Position numbers and translations under genes: made by a program. From contig MGTE01000048.1 of assembly GCA_001799275.1 (NCBI GenBank), positions 13,365 through 55,258 on the forward strand: a DNA stretch of 41,894 nt, in the 5' to 3' direction. Source of the DNA: Deltaproteobacteria bacterium RIFOXYD12_FULL_57_12 (GTDB taxonomy: Bacteria > Desulfobacterota > Desulfobulbia > Desulfobulbales > BM004). Positions 1 to 8,055 of this stretch are shown piece by piece. The first letter of the stretch is position 1. The number at the start of each line of letters is the position of its first letter. The notes under the pieces are model-generated. The model worked only from the letters and a program-made list of their open reading frames with translations. It did not search any database and had not been told where the DNA came from.

Positions 1-1
1 C

Positions 2-85
2 ATCGCCATCAGCAGCGAACCGGGCGAGGGGACCACGGTAACCATTGCCCTGCCTATCGTCGGGGCTGGCGGGAATGTTGGTTAG
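2..85 (+). CDS. Sensor histidine kinase, C-terminal fragment
   Basis: Only the last 27 codons are in the window, ending at a TAG. The reading frame gives ISSEPGEGTTVTIALPIV, which is the usual end of a HATPase_c domain: the G-x-G-T-x-x-x-x-x-LP strand that closes the ATP-binding fold of histidine kinases. The gene therefore starts upstream of the window. No receiver domain follows, so this is either a classical kinase or one whose other domains are N-terminal. It converges on the DUF1003 gene, whose stop lies 15 bases further on. What the kinase senses cannot be said from this fragment. Confidence 0.75.
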   Translation: MAISSEPGEGTTVTIALPIVGAGGNVG

Positions 86-100
86 ACGCCGCTAAAACGC

Positions 101-805
101 CTACCTGCGGCCTCGCACTTCGTCGATGAGTTCCATCTGTATTTCCTGGATCGCCACCAACCGTTCCCATTGGTGCGATAAGAGATGATCGAGCTTCTGG
201 TGAAGATGGCGAATCTCCAGTTCGGCCTTGAGATTCACCTGATAGTCTCGCATTGCATGCAGACGGTCGCGGGCCTCTTGACGATTCTGGCTCATCATGA
301 TCACCGGCGCCTGGATCGCGGCCAGACACGACAAGATGAGATTCAGGAAAATAAACGGGTACGGATCAAAAGGCCGTGCAACCAGGACGGTGGTATTGAT
401 CCCGATCCAAGCAAGGAGAACGACCACGAACCACGTGATAAAAGTCCAACTCCCGCCCACAGCAGCAATATGGTCCGCCAACCGTTGCCCAAGCGTCGCG
501 GCAGATTGCAACTCCTCATCAGGATTCCGTGAGAGAATTTCCTGCTGCCGCAGATTTTCAAGAACCTCATCCTCAATCGCGGTCAACTCTCCCTTCTCAG
601 CCTTAAGAAGTGACTGCACATACTCGTGACGAAACTTCTGAAGGTCTTCCGAACAGATCCAGCCTTCCTCGGACCAGCTTCCGACTTTTTTTTGGATCAG
701 CTCAGCGACTGCCGGACGCACGAGAACTCCCGGGTGCAATGTTGAGAGTCGGTCACTGCCGCAGATTTGGCAAACTCGGCGTTTTTTAGCATTCGTGCTG
801 TTCAT
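101..805 (-). CDS. DUF1003 family membrane protein
   Basis: A 234-residue protein. The N-terminal part has a CQICG pair that could be half of a metal site, followed by a charged, probably helical segment. Two transmembrane helices follow (about residues 120-140 and 148-172). The second carries DPYPFIFLNLILSCLAA followed by IQAPVIMMSQNRQ, the signature of DUF1003, and a charged coiled-coil tail of about 60 residues follows. The family is membrane-bound and has no established biochemical role. I chose the ATG at 803-805 because GGAG lies nine bases upstream. The frame stays open for 78 more codons, but that stretch runs into the mobile repeat at 921-1097 and is not family-like. Family call is firm; function unknown. 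Confidence 0.85.
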   Translation of the reverse strand: MNSTNAKKRRVCQICGSDRLSTLHPGVLVRPAVAELIQKKVGSWSEEGWICSEDLQKFRHEYVQSLLKAEKGELTAIEDEVLENLRQQEILSRNPDEELQSAATLGQRLADHIAAVGGSWTFITWFVVVLLAWIGINTTVLVARPFDPYPFIFLNLILSCLAAIQAPVIMMSQNRQEARDRLHAMRDYQVNLKAELEIRHLHQKLDHLLSHQWERLVAIQEIQMELIDEVRGRR

Positions 806-920
806 AAATCTAATCTCCGATGGCGGATTCTTAACCAAAGTTTTTGCGGCATGCACCGTAATGCCTCTGCGCAACAGTTGGCATCTACCCGAACCGGGCG
901 TGATCATATGGAATATAGTA

Positions 921-1097
921 GAGCCTCTTGCAAAATGAACATCTACTCCGATCGGCGAAAAATATCCTGCGTGGCGTCTTCCTTGTGAAATCGTCCTCAA
1001 CTTAGCACTGCTACGCTTTCGAGTGATTTCACAACTCATCCTTGCTCAGAATATTTTTTTCTCGATCTCGCAACGACGTTCATTTTGCAAGAGGCTC
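921..1097. mobile_element. MITE-like inverted-repeat element, copy 1
   Basis: The element is bounded by perfect 20-bp terminal inverted repeats, GAGCCTCTTGCAAAATGAAC at 921-940 and its reverse complement at 1078-1097. AGTA at 917-920 is repeated at 1098-1101, which fits a 4-bp target duplication. A second, shorter copy lies at 30982-31113. It shares the first 80 or so bases and the last 45, but has a different and shorter centre. At 177 bp there is no room for a transposase, so it must be moved in trans if it is still mobile. The TIR resembles small IS-derived elements, but I cannot assign a family. Confidence 0.75.
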
Positions 1098-1479
1098 AGT
1101 AGAGTTAGGTTAACCAAAAAAACAGCAGGATGACAACCCCAAATAAGGCATTATCCTGATCGGTAATTCTCTCGGTGCAATCATTTCGCCGCAACACCAG
1201 GGAGTCTTTGCATCCACGTTGACACTTGGCACATGAAGGTGTTACTCCAATCCGGTAAACATCAGGATGAAACAACCGCTGGAGAAAGAGCATGAAATCG
1301 TGGGTTTTGCAGCTTCAATGGGGCGAGGCATTTTCTCTCCTTGAAGGCTTTGCCGAATCTGCGCATCCTGCTTTCGCGTCATCTCGACCGGTTAACTAAA
1401 TTTTCAGAGGGTCGAAATCATAATGCAGGTGAAGCGTTTCGGTGTCCAGGCTTCTTAACACTGTCCGGATTTTCAGATA
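1098..1479. other. Intergenic region without a convincing gene
   Basis: This 382-base gap lies between the inverted-repeat element and the MFS gene. A 62-codon minus-strand frame at 1105-1293 has a CAKC pair and a hydrophobic end, but it has no ribosome-binding site or recognisable family. A short string, GTTAACCAAAAAA followed by GCAGGAT, occurs near 1110-1131 and again in similar form at 41405-41426. I see no clear promoter or terminator. Confidence 0.4.
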
Positions 1480-2667
1480 ATGATTATGAATCTTAGTCCT
1501 TTCTTATTTCTCTGCGTCACCGGGCTGTTGGCAATTTTCAGCTCCACCATATCCAAGAGCCCGGTGCTGCCGCTTTTTGCGACGCATCTGGGAGCGGGGC
1601 CGTCCGGCGTCGGCTTTATTGCTGCCATCTCCGCCTTTGCCGGAGTCGCGTTCAGCGTCCCGGCCGGCTTGCTGGCGGACAGGTTCGGTAAAAAAAGACT
1701 GCTCGTCGCATCCGCCGCTATCTTTGCCTCGGCCCCTTTCTGCTATTTTCTGGTGACGAACATCTGGCAGCTCGCCCTGGTTCGATTCTATCATGGTTTC
1801 GCAACCGCCATTTTTCTGCCGGTCGCCATGGCCCTGGTCTCCGGCCTTTCCAAAAAGGAGCGGGGTGAAAAGCTCGGCTGGTTTTCAACCGCTACCTTGG
1901 CGGGGCGGTTCATGGCGCCGGTCATCGGCGGCGCTATTCTCGGCTATTTCACTCTAACATCCTCCCTGGGCTACACGGTTGTCTACTCTGTCTGCGGCGC
2001 CGCCGGCATTGCCACCTTTATCTTGGCGCTCCAACTGCCAGCGCCGGAGGAAGCAATTCATACCGATCAATCCTGGCCGGAGAGCTTTCGCGCCTTCAAA
2101 ACCGTAGTCCTGCAACGGCAGATTCTGATCACCTGTTTTGTCGAGGCGGCCATTCTTTTTGCCTATGGAACATTCGAGACCTTTCTCCCTCTGTATGCCG
2201 TAAATAATGGGCTCACGGCCGCCCAGGTCGGGATTTTTCTTTCGGGCCAGATCATCGTGCTGGCGCTCACCAAGCCGATCATGGGGAAATTTTCCGATGC
2301 CCACGGTCGTCGGCCCCAGATCATTGCCGGCGGCTTGCTTGGCGCACTATGCATCGGCGGCTTCTCGCTGGCGCATTCCTTTTTCCCTATGCTGTGTCTC
2401 AGTATTGCTTTCGGCTTGAGCCTGTCGATTGTTACTTCGGCAACATCGGCCTACATTGCCGATCTGAGCGGCAAGGAGGCGAGGGGTTCGGCAATGGGGC
2501 TGCTTGGCTCGATCATGGATATCGGCCATACCACCGGGCCGTTGCTTATGGGATTTGTGGCGTCTTCATTTGGATACGCCCAATCCTTTCTGGGAGCCGC
2601 CATCGTTCTTGCAGGTATAACTCTCTTTTTTATACAAAATCGGTATAATACGACTGATGTATTTTGA
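1480..2667 (+). CDS. MFS transporter, drug/metabolite exporter type
   Basis: A 395-residue protein with about twelve hydrophobic segments, normal for a 12-helix major facilitator. The loop between helices 2 and 3 reads GLLADRFGKKRLL, the MFS motif A (G-x-L-x-D-R-x-G-R/K-K-R). Its second-half equivalent is GKFSDAHGRRP, between helices 8 and 9, which shows the internal duplication. The overall look is that of DHA1-type H+-coupled exporters in the inner membrane, but the substrate cannot be predicted. Two ATGs are possible, at 1480 and 1486, and neither has a good ribosome-binding site. It is followed after 86 bases by the hybrid kinase at 2754 on the same strand. Confidence 0.88.
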   Translation: MIMNLSPFLFLCVTGLLAIFSSTISKSPVLPLFATHLGAGPSGVGFIAAISAFAGVAFSVPAGLLADRFGKKRLLVASAAIFASAPFCYFLVTNIWQLALVRFYHGFATAIFLPVAMALVSGLSKKERGEKLGWFSTATLAGRFMAPVIGGAILGYFTLTSSLGYTVVYSVCGAAGIATFILALQLPAPEEAIHTDQSWPESFRAFKTVVLQRQILITCFVEAAILFAYGTFETFLPLYAVNNGLTAAQVGIFLSGQIIVLALTKPIMGKFSDAHGRRPQIIAGGLLGALCIGGFSLAHSFFPMLCLSIAFGLSLSIVTSATSAYIADLSGKEARGSAMGLLGSIMDIGHTTGPLLMGFVASSFGYAQSFLGAAIVLAGITLFFIQNRYNTTDVF

Positions 2668-2753
2668 GACCGGCGGCGGTGATGACCAGTGCCGGTCTGG
2701 ATGCGATCACTGGTCTGCACCAAGGCGTGACTAAGAAAATCGAGGATGTTTGC

Positions 2754-5165
2754 ATGCGATCATCTGTCGGAGTTATGAACGACACAAAAAAATTTATCTT
2801 GGCCTGTGGTTTGATTTTGGCCGCCATCGGTTGCATGGTCCTTGTCGGCTGGTCCGGAGGGTGGCGTGTACTCACCGGTGTGCGTTCAGAATATATTCCC
2901 ATGGCGCCCAATTCAGCCATGTTGTTTCTCCTGCTTGGCACCTCCTTGATCAGCCTGGCGGTCCGATCAATCGACCGTCTTGTTCGATTCTACTGTTCGG
3001 CGGTAGCTATTGTCTGTGTGTTGGTGGCGGGGACGGCCCTGTTTGAGTTGGTGACGGGCGTCGATCTTGCCAGTGATCACTGGCTTTTTCGTAACGCGAC
3101 AGGCGTGCTCGATGGAATTGCCATCGGTCGCATGTCGCCGATCAGCGCCGTCATTTTTCTGCTGGCAGGAGTTTTGCTGCTGTCGTTATACCGCAAAGCC
3201 AATTCCGTTATCGGTTTGCTAGGGACATGTATCCTGCTGGCTGGCCTGGTGAATACGATGGGCTACTGGTTCAACGCGCCGTTACTTTATGGCGGCGACG
3301 TAAGACCGGTATCCCTGTTTTCCTCGCTGTTGTTTATGATCCTGGGCTCAGGCCTGGTCGCGATTGCCGGCACCTCGGTCTGGCCGCTTAACAGATTATT
3401 TGAGCAGACGACCAGCGCTCGACTGCTGCGGCAACTCCTGCCAGTAATTTTTGTCATTACCGTTGGAGAGGACTGGCTTATTGCCAGGATTTCTGATCAG
3501 TCCAACCAGCACGGGGTGCTGATCTCGGCCAGCATGGCGATTTTTTCCTTGTTGGCCGTTTATCCGCTCATATCAAGGGTTATCAGGGGGGTTGGCCAGG
3601 ACATCGACCAAAATACTGCCACGCTACAGGAAAACGAACGCAAACTTTTCACCTTTCTTGATTCCTTGCCGGTTGGTGTTTTCGTAATTTCACAAGATGG
3701 CGGGGCGAATTATGCGAATGGTACGGCGGCAAGGCTCTTGGGCAGGGAGGCGGGGAAGAGCGTTGGCGTTGACAAGCTGGCACCACACTATCACGCCTAT
3801 GTCTCCGGGACGGACCAGTTGTATCCTTCGACCAAAATGCCGCTTGTACGCGCCCTTGCCGGGGAAAGCTGCGAGATCGACGACATGGAGATCCGAATGG
3901 AGGGAACACGGCGCCAATTAAAAGTTTTTGGTCGGCCGGTCTATGACCAGGACGGAAAGATCCAATATGCCCTTGCTGTTTTTCAGGACATAACCGAACA
4001 AAGGCGCGCCGAAGAAAAGATGATCAAGGCCAAGAATCTCGATTCCTTGGGTCAACTGGCCGGCGGCATAGCCCATGATTTTAACAACCTGCTGCAGGGA
4101 CTTCTGGGCAATATTTCCCTGGCGAAGATGTTTACCCCCGAGACCGGCAAGGCCTATGAATTCCTGAAGAACGCTGAAAGCACATACTCCGCTGCCAAGA
4201 GTCTCACAAACCAGCTTTTGGCCTTTTCTAGCGGTGGTCTGACAGTCAAAAAAACGATTTCGCCAACCGGTGTTATCAAAGAGACTGTCGCCTTCACGTT
4301 GAGCGGTTCGAATGTCAAGGCTGTCTTTGATCTGGCTGATGATCTGCCAACTATCCATGTCGATGACGGTCAGTTGCGTCAGGTCATCAGCAATATCGTG
4401 CTCAATGCCCGCGAGGCCATGGCCGCAGGCGGACAGATCACCATAAGCGCCGCCACCGTCCGCCATGAAAAGCAGACAACCCCTACTCTTGCGCCAGGGC
4501 AATATTTGAGGATTTCCATCAGGGACCAGGGCCCCGGCATTCCTCCTCAACTACTTGTCAAGATTTTTGATCCCTATTTCTCGACCAAGGATCGTGGGAC
4601 ACAGAAAGGCATGGGGTTGGGGCTGACTTTAAGCAACACGATCATCGTCAAACACGGTGGAGCGATAACCGTGGATTCGGTGCTCGGCAAGGGCACAACA
4701 TTTCATGTCTTCCTGCCTACAGCCGGTGAAACCTCGCGTCCTGATCTTGCCGGGCCGTCGGCAATCAAGCCTGTGTCCGGCAAGAAACGGGTACTCGTTA
4801 TGGACGATGATGCGGCTGTTTCAACGGTTGCAGCCTCTTTTCTTGATCAGCTTGGGTACCTGGCCGAGATTGTCCCGGATGGCGGTCAAGCGATCGATGC
4901 TTTTCGGAAAGCCAAGGTCGAGGACCGGCCTTACAGCCTGGTCATCCTTGATCTGACGATTCCCGGCGGTATCGGCGGCTTGGAGGCCTTGCGGAAATTG
5001 CAGGAGATTGATCCGGATGTCAAGGCGGTTGTTTCGAGTGGTTATGCCATGGATAAAACCATGCTTGAGTATTCCAAACATGGCTTTATCGGAGTGCTGG
5101 TCAAGCCCTATAAACTTGAAACCATGCAGGAGATACTCGCTTCGGTGTTCCCTGTACGGAAGTAA
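2754..5165 (+). CDS. Membrane hybrid histidine kinase (8 TM-PAS-HisKA-HATPase-REC)
   Basis: An 803-residue orphan sensor. About eight hydrophobic helices fill residues 15-280 and form an integral-membrane input module without a periplasmic domain. A PAS domain (about 290-415) follows. The HisKA box GGIAHDFNNLLQG has its phospho-acceptor at about H441. The N-box is near 546 and the G-box KGMGLGLTLSN near 620, followed by a receiver domain with MDDD at about 683, phospho-acceptor D733 in LVILDLTIPG, and K784. The H-D-F-N-N-L form is typical of NtrB-like PAS kinases, often paired with a C-terminal receiver. The ATG at 2754 is preferred because GAGGA stands seven bases upstream. The same frame could begin with a TTG at 2664 overlapping the MFS stop. 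No dedicated output regulator lies next to it. Confidence 0.9.
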   Translation: MRSSVGVMNDTKKFILACGLILAAIGCMVLVGWSGGWRVLTGVRSEYIPMAPNSAMLFLLLGTSLISLAVRSIDRLVRFYCSAVAIVCVLVAGTALFELVTGVDLASDHWLFRNATGVLDGIAIGRMSPISAVIFLLAGVLLLSLYRKANSVIGLLGTCILLAGLVNTMGYWFNAPLLYGGDVRPVSLFSSLLFMILGSGLVAIAGTSVWPLNRLFEQTTSARLLRQLLPVIFVITVGEDWLIARISDQSNQHGVLISASMAIFSLLAVYPLISRVIRGVGQDIDQNTATLQENERKLFTFLDSLPVGVFVISQDGGANYANGTAARLLGREAGKSVGVDKLAPHYHAYVSGTDQLYPSTKMPLVRALAGESCEIDDMEIRMEGTRRQLKVFGRPVYDQDGKIQYALAVFQDITEQRRAEEKMIKAKNLDSLGQLAGGIAHDFNNLLQGLLGNISLAKMFTPETGKAYEFLKNAESTYSAAKSLTNQLLAFSSGGLTVKKTISPTGVIKETVAFTLSGSNVKAVFDLADDLPTIHVDDGQLRQVISNIVLNAREAMAAGGQITISAATVRHEKQTTPTLAPGQYLRISIRDQGPGIPPQLLVKIFDPYFSTKDRGTQKGMGLGLTLSNTIIVKHGGAITVDSVLGKGTTFHVFLPTAGETSRPDLAGPSAIKPVSGKKRVLVMDDDAAVSTVAASFLDQLGYLAEIVPDGGQAIDAFRKAKVEDRPYSLVILDLTIPGGIGGLEALRKLQEIDPDVKAVVSSGYAMDKTMLEYSKHGFIGVLVKPYKLETMQEILASVFPVRK

Positions 5166-5237
5166 TTCTACTGGCCGTAGAGAAAATTGTAATGACTGTT
5201 TTGCCGCCGTGAACAGAAGCACGCCAGAGGTACAATA

Positions 5238-5912
5238 ATGGAAAGGCGATGGTGGATAGTGATGGGGATGCTTCTGACCCTGGCTGGTTGCGCCGGCAAC
5301 ATGGGCGGGGTGCCCGGCGGGCCGAAGCCTTTTGGAGGCAAGGAGTATAAAATCGCCCCACCGCGGGTCAGCCTGTCGCGCGAGGTGAAGGTGGTTGTGA
5401 TGCTGCTTGATGATGAGCGGCCACCCATGGACCACGAACTCGACTGGGTCGGTCAGGCCAATCCATTCGGCAACACCATGGGCCAGCCCAAGGAAGTTGG
5501 CAAGGAATTCGACCGGGCCATTAAGGCCGGGCTTGTCGCCTGCCCCAATATCCGCCTTGTTGCCCCTGAGATGTTTCTTGAAACCCGCGATGCCGATCTG
5601 GTCATCTCCGGCCGCATTCTTCGCTGCGAGGCGGAGAAGACAATCGGCCCGCGAACGGTCGATATTCATGGCCGGGCTAGGGTTGAAATCGTGTTGCGCA
5701 ACGGTCAGGGCAATGCCATCGGTAACGGCCCGCTGGCATTTGCCAAGGATGTACTGGTTCCTTGGAAATCGTTGTTCCTGAATGCATGGCCGGACGAGCC
5801 GCCACCGGGCTACACTGCCTCGGCAGTGGAGAAGGCGATCCAGCAGGTGGTGGAATCCTTCCTCGCCAGCAAAGAACTGGCCGAAGTCCTCGCTGCTTGG
5901 GAACGCCCGTAA
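5238..5912 (+). CDS. Putative lipoprotein of unknown function
   Basis: A 224-residue protein. The start MERRWW, a hydrophobic stretch and the lipobox LAGC at residues 15-18 predict a type II signal peptide with lipidation at C18. The residue after the cysteine is Ala, so sorting to the outer membrane is likely under the E. coli rule. The mature part has a beta-strand-rich segment with a VVVMLLDDERPP motif and ends in an amphipathic helix. It faintly recalls YajG/LptE-like periplasmic lipoproteins, but I cannot place it in a family. AGAGG lies upstream of the ATG. The glycosyltransferase start follows 21 bases after the stop, so the two genes are probably co-transcribed. Confidence 0.8.
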   Translation: MERRWWIVMGMLLTLAGCAGNMGGVPGGPKPFGGKEYKIAPPRVSLSREVKVVVMLLDDERPPMDHELDWVGQANPFGNTMGQPKEVGKEFDRAIKAGLVACPNIRLVAPEMFLETRDADLVISGRILRCEAEKTIGPRTVDIHGRARVEIVLRNGQGNAIGNGPLAFAKDVLVPWKSLFLNAWPDEPPPGYTASAVEKAIQQVVESFLASKELAEVLAAWERP

Positions 5913-5933
5913 TTCGGTCCCTTTGGAGTGGCC

Positions 5934-7085
5934 ATGGATATCCTTTTCTGGCTGGCCATCATATTGCTGGCCGTAATTACCGCCGCCTGGCTGGAGGCGG
6001 CCGTTGGCCTGCGCCGGATGACGGAGCTTGGGAAGGTGCCGGCCCTGCCTGTGGGAATCGGCCCCCGGGTGTCGGTGATCATCCCGGCCTGCAACGAGGC
6101 GCGGACCATCGAACCGGCCCTGGCCTCGGTCCTGGCCCTGGATTATGAAAATCTTGAAATTATCGTGGTCAACGATCGCTCCACCGATGACACCGGCGCG
6201 GTGCTGGCCCGGCTCGGGCAACGCCATCCCCGGCTGCAGATTCTTACCGTCACGAAACTGCCTGATGGCTGGCTGGGGAAGAGCCATGCCCTGCAGTTCG
6301 GGGCTGGCCAGGCCAGCGGTGACTACCTGCTTTTCACCGATGCCGATATCGTCATGGAAAAGAGTGTGCTCGCCCGGGCCATGCACCATTTGCTGGCCAA
6401 TCGGCTGGATCATCTGTGCATGATTTTTAAAAATACCGCGCCCGGCGGCCTCTTGAACGCGATGATGCTGGAACTCGGCGGCGGCTTGCTCCTGTTGTTC
6501 AAGCCCTGGAAGGCCAAGGACCCGCGGAGCCGGTTCTTCATGGGGGTCGGCGCCTTTAACCTGGTGAGGGCCGCGGCTTATCGGGAGATCGGCGGCCATC
6601 GGGCCGTGGCCATGCATCCGATCGACGATGTGATGTTGGGCAAGGCGCTTAAGAACAGGGGTTTTCGCCAGGAATGCCTGCTGGGCCACGGTTTTGTGTC
6701 GGTGCCCTGGTACGCCACGGTGCGGGAATTGATCGCCGGCCTGATGAAGAACACCTTTGCCGCCTACCAATACAGGCTCAGCCTGGTGGCTCTGGGCGTA
6801 TTTTTTCTCTTTCTGCTCGGAGTGCTGCCGGTCTGGGCTCTTTTCTTCTCCAGCGGCACCACTCGGATGCTGTTCGCCGCTGCCATCGGGTTCAGGCTGC
6901 TCTCTTTTGTTCACGGTTTCAGCCGGATCGGCATGCCGCCCTGGAATGCGGGTTTTGCACTTCTCACCCCCTACCTGAACATCTATATCGCGATCAAGGC
7001 CGCCTATACCACGATCCGGAACAAAGGGATCACCTGGCGAGGCACTCATTATCCCCTTGATCGGTTAAAGGGGGATATGCTTTGA
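5934..7085 (+). CDS. Family 2 glycosyltransferase, membrane-bound
   Basis: A 383-residue protein. One N-terminal transmembrane helix is followed by a GT-A catalytic domain starting VSVIIPACNEARTI, with the nucleotide-sugar motif VVNDRSTDD, the metal-binding DADIV (DxD-type) and an acidic pair in HPIDDVMLGKALK at the general-base position. Two or three hydrophobic helices follow at the C-terminus. The layout matches GT2 enzymes of the HpnB/CrtQ type, which glycosylate hopanoid or carotenoid-like lipids, and other lipid glycosyltransferases. No hopanoid gene is in the window, so the acceptor is open. I prefer the ATG at 5934, with TTTGGAG five bases upstream, over the in-frame GTG at 5928. Confidence 0.87.
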   Translation: MDILFWLAIILLAVITAAWLEAAVGLRRMTELGKVPALPVGIGPRVSVIIPACNEARTIEPALASVLALDYENLEIIVVNDRSTDDTGAVLARLGQRHPRLQILTVTKLPDGWLGKSHALQFGAGQASGDYLLFTDADIVMEKSVLARAMHHLLANRLDHLCMIFKNTAPGGLLNAMMLELGGGLLLLFKPWKAKDPRSRFFMGVGAFNLVRAAAYREIGGHRAVAMHPIDDVMLGKALKNRGFRQECLLGHGFVSVPWYATVRELIAGLMKNTFAAYQYRLSLVALGVFFLFLLGVLPVWALFFSSGTTRMLFAAAIGFRLLSFVHGFSRIGMPPWNAGFALLTPYLNIYIAIKAAYTTIRNKGITWRGTHYPLDRLKGDML

Positions 7086-7398
7086 CTCGTTCGATGTCAT
7101 CGTGACAAATCACATGGGCATCGATTCTCATGTTGCGTGATACATCTCTTTCTTGTCAACAGGAGATACTGACTGCAAGAATTTTATAACCCAAAGCACG
7201 TTAATCCATTCCTCTCCTCTGTCATGCAAGTTGTTTATTGGGGGGATGCCACTTTGATTTTTTTTGTAGAAAAATTCTTTTTGCATGAGTAACTTGCGAT
7301 GTGGGGTACGGCGCTGGCCACCAGCGTTGGCGCCTTGATTATCAGTAAAGTGTGTAAAACTGTAGCCATACGGAACAGAACAGCGAGGGGGAGGGGTT
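7086..7398. promoter_or_regulatory. Upstream region of the H-NOX gene
   Basis: This 313-base gap has no gene. It holds an AT-rich block at about 7255-7285. At 7312-7326 there is a perfect inverted repeat, CGCTGG-CCA-CCAGCG, about 75 bases before the H-NOX start, that could be an operator or an mRNA hairpin. GGGGGAGGGG just before the ATG at 7399 is a strong purine-rich ribosome-binding site. I could not identify a convincing -35/-10 pair or sigma-54 site. Confidence 0.35.
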
Positions 7399-7923
7399 AT
7401 GAAAGGTGTCATTGCGGATTGTCTTGCCAAACTGGTCATTGAAAAATTCGGTAAGGAAAAATGGATGGCAGTGCTTGAAAAGGCCGGCCTGCCTCGGGAT
7501 ACGATTTTTTTGGCCGTTGAGGATGTTGATGACCAGGCGGTGATCAGGGTTATCGAGGCCACCTGCAAGGTTCTGAATATTTCCATGACCCAGGCCGCTG
7601 ACGCCTTTGGCGAATACTGGATGACCAGTTTTGCACCGAAAATATATAAAACCTATTACCGGGATGCCCGCACGGCAAAGGATTTCATCCTGAAGATGAA
7701 TTTCGTCCACGCAGAAGTTACGCAAACGATTCGGAATGCCAGGCCGCCCAAGTTCGGGTATGAATGGAAGGATAATAACACCTTGGTCATGAAGTATAAT
7801 TCAACCCGGGGCCTGATCGATATCATGGCCGGCCTGATAAGGGGGGTTGGTAAATATTATCAGGAAGACATTCAGGTAAAAAAGATCAGCAATACGGCTC
7901 TGGAAATCTTCTTTCCGTCCTAG
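7399..7923 (+). CDS. hnoX: H-NOX haem nitric-oxide sensor
   Basis: A stand-alone 174-residue H-NOX (HNOB) domain with the family opening MKGVIADCLAKLV. The proximal haem ligand is H104 in NFVHAEV. ARPPKF (114-119) carries the proline that distorts the haem. Y133-x-S135-x-R137 is the strictly conserved Y-x-S-x-R triad that binds the haem propionates. The position matching the O2-binding distal tyrosine of the Thermoanaerobacter protein appears to be I142. That predicts a five-coordinate NO sensor that excludes O2, as in facultative and anaerobic bacteria. Family members bind a partner kinase or cyclic-di-GMP enzyme in the cytoplasm. Here the next gene, in convergent orientation, is a REC-GGDEF-EAL protein. 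Confidence 0.93.
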   Translation: MKGVIADCLAKLVIEKFGKEKWMAVLEKAGLPRDTIFLAVEDVDDQAVIRVIEATCKVLNISMTQAADAFGEYWMTSFAPKIYKTYYRDARTAKDFILKMNFVHAEVTQTIRNARPPKFGYEWKDNNTLVMKYNSTRGLIDIMAGLIRGVGKYYQEDIQVKKISNTALEIFFPS

Positions 7924-7967
7924 CGGAGGACCGAGGACGTAAGTGGGCGGCTCTTATCCTCCGCCGA
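7924..7967. terminator. Possible hairpin between convergent genes
   Basis: CGGAGGA, just after the H-NOX stop, is the reverse complement of TCCTCCG near 7959-7965. The loop is about 28 bases, and there is no T-run on either strand. It could help terminate transcription from both sides, but this is a weak call. Confidence 0.25.
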
Positions 7968-8055
7968 AATAACAGCCGCTTGCGATATCCCAATTCTTCT
8001 TGCCCACCACGCGAATGACTCACCGCTTGTCGAAATGAATACCCTGCGCTTCAGG

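Noticed and set aside
1105-1293. A small minus-strand frame with a CAKC pair and a hydrophobic end
   Set aside because: It has no ribosome-binding site, no family likeness and no supporting context. It may be a decayed gene, but this cannot be shown.
4821-7049. A 742-codon minus-strand frame across the hybrid kinase, lipoprotein and glycosyltransferase
   Set aside because: It is antisense to three well-supported genes. It is rich in His, Gln, Gly and Arg, lacks domains, and comes from high-GC codon bias.
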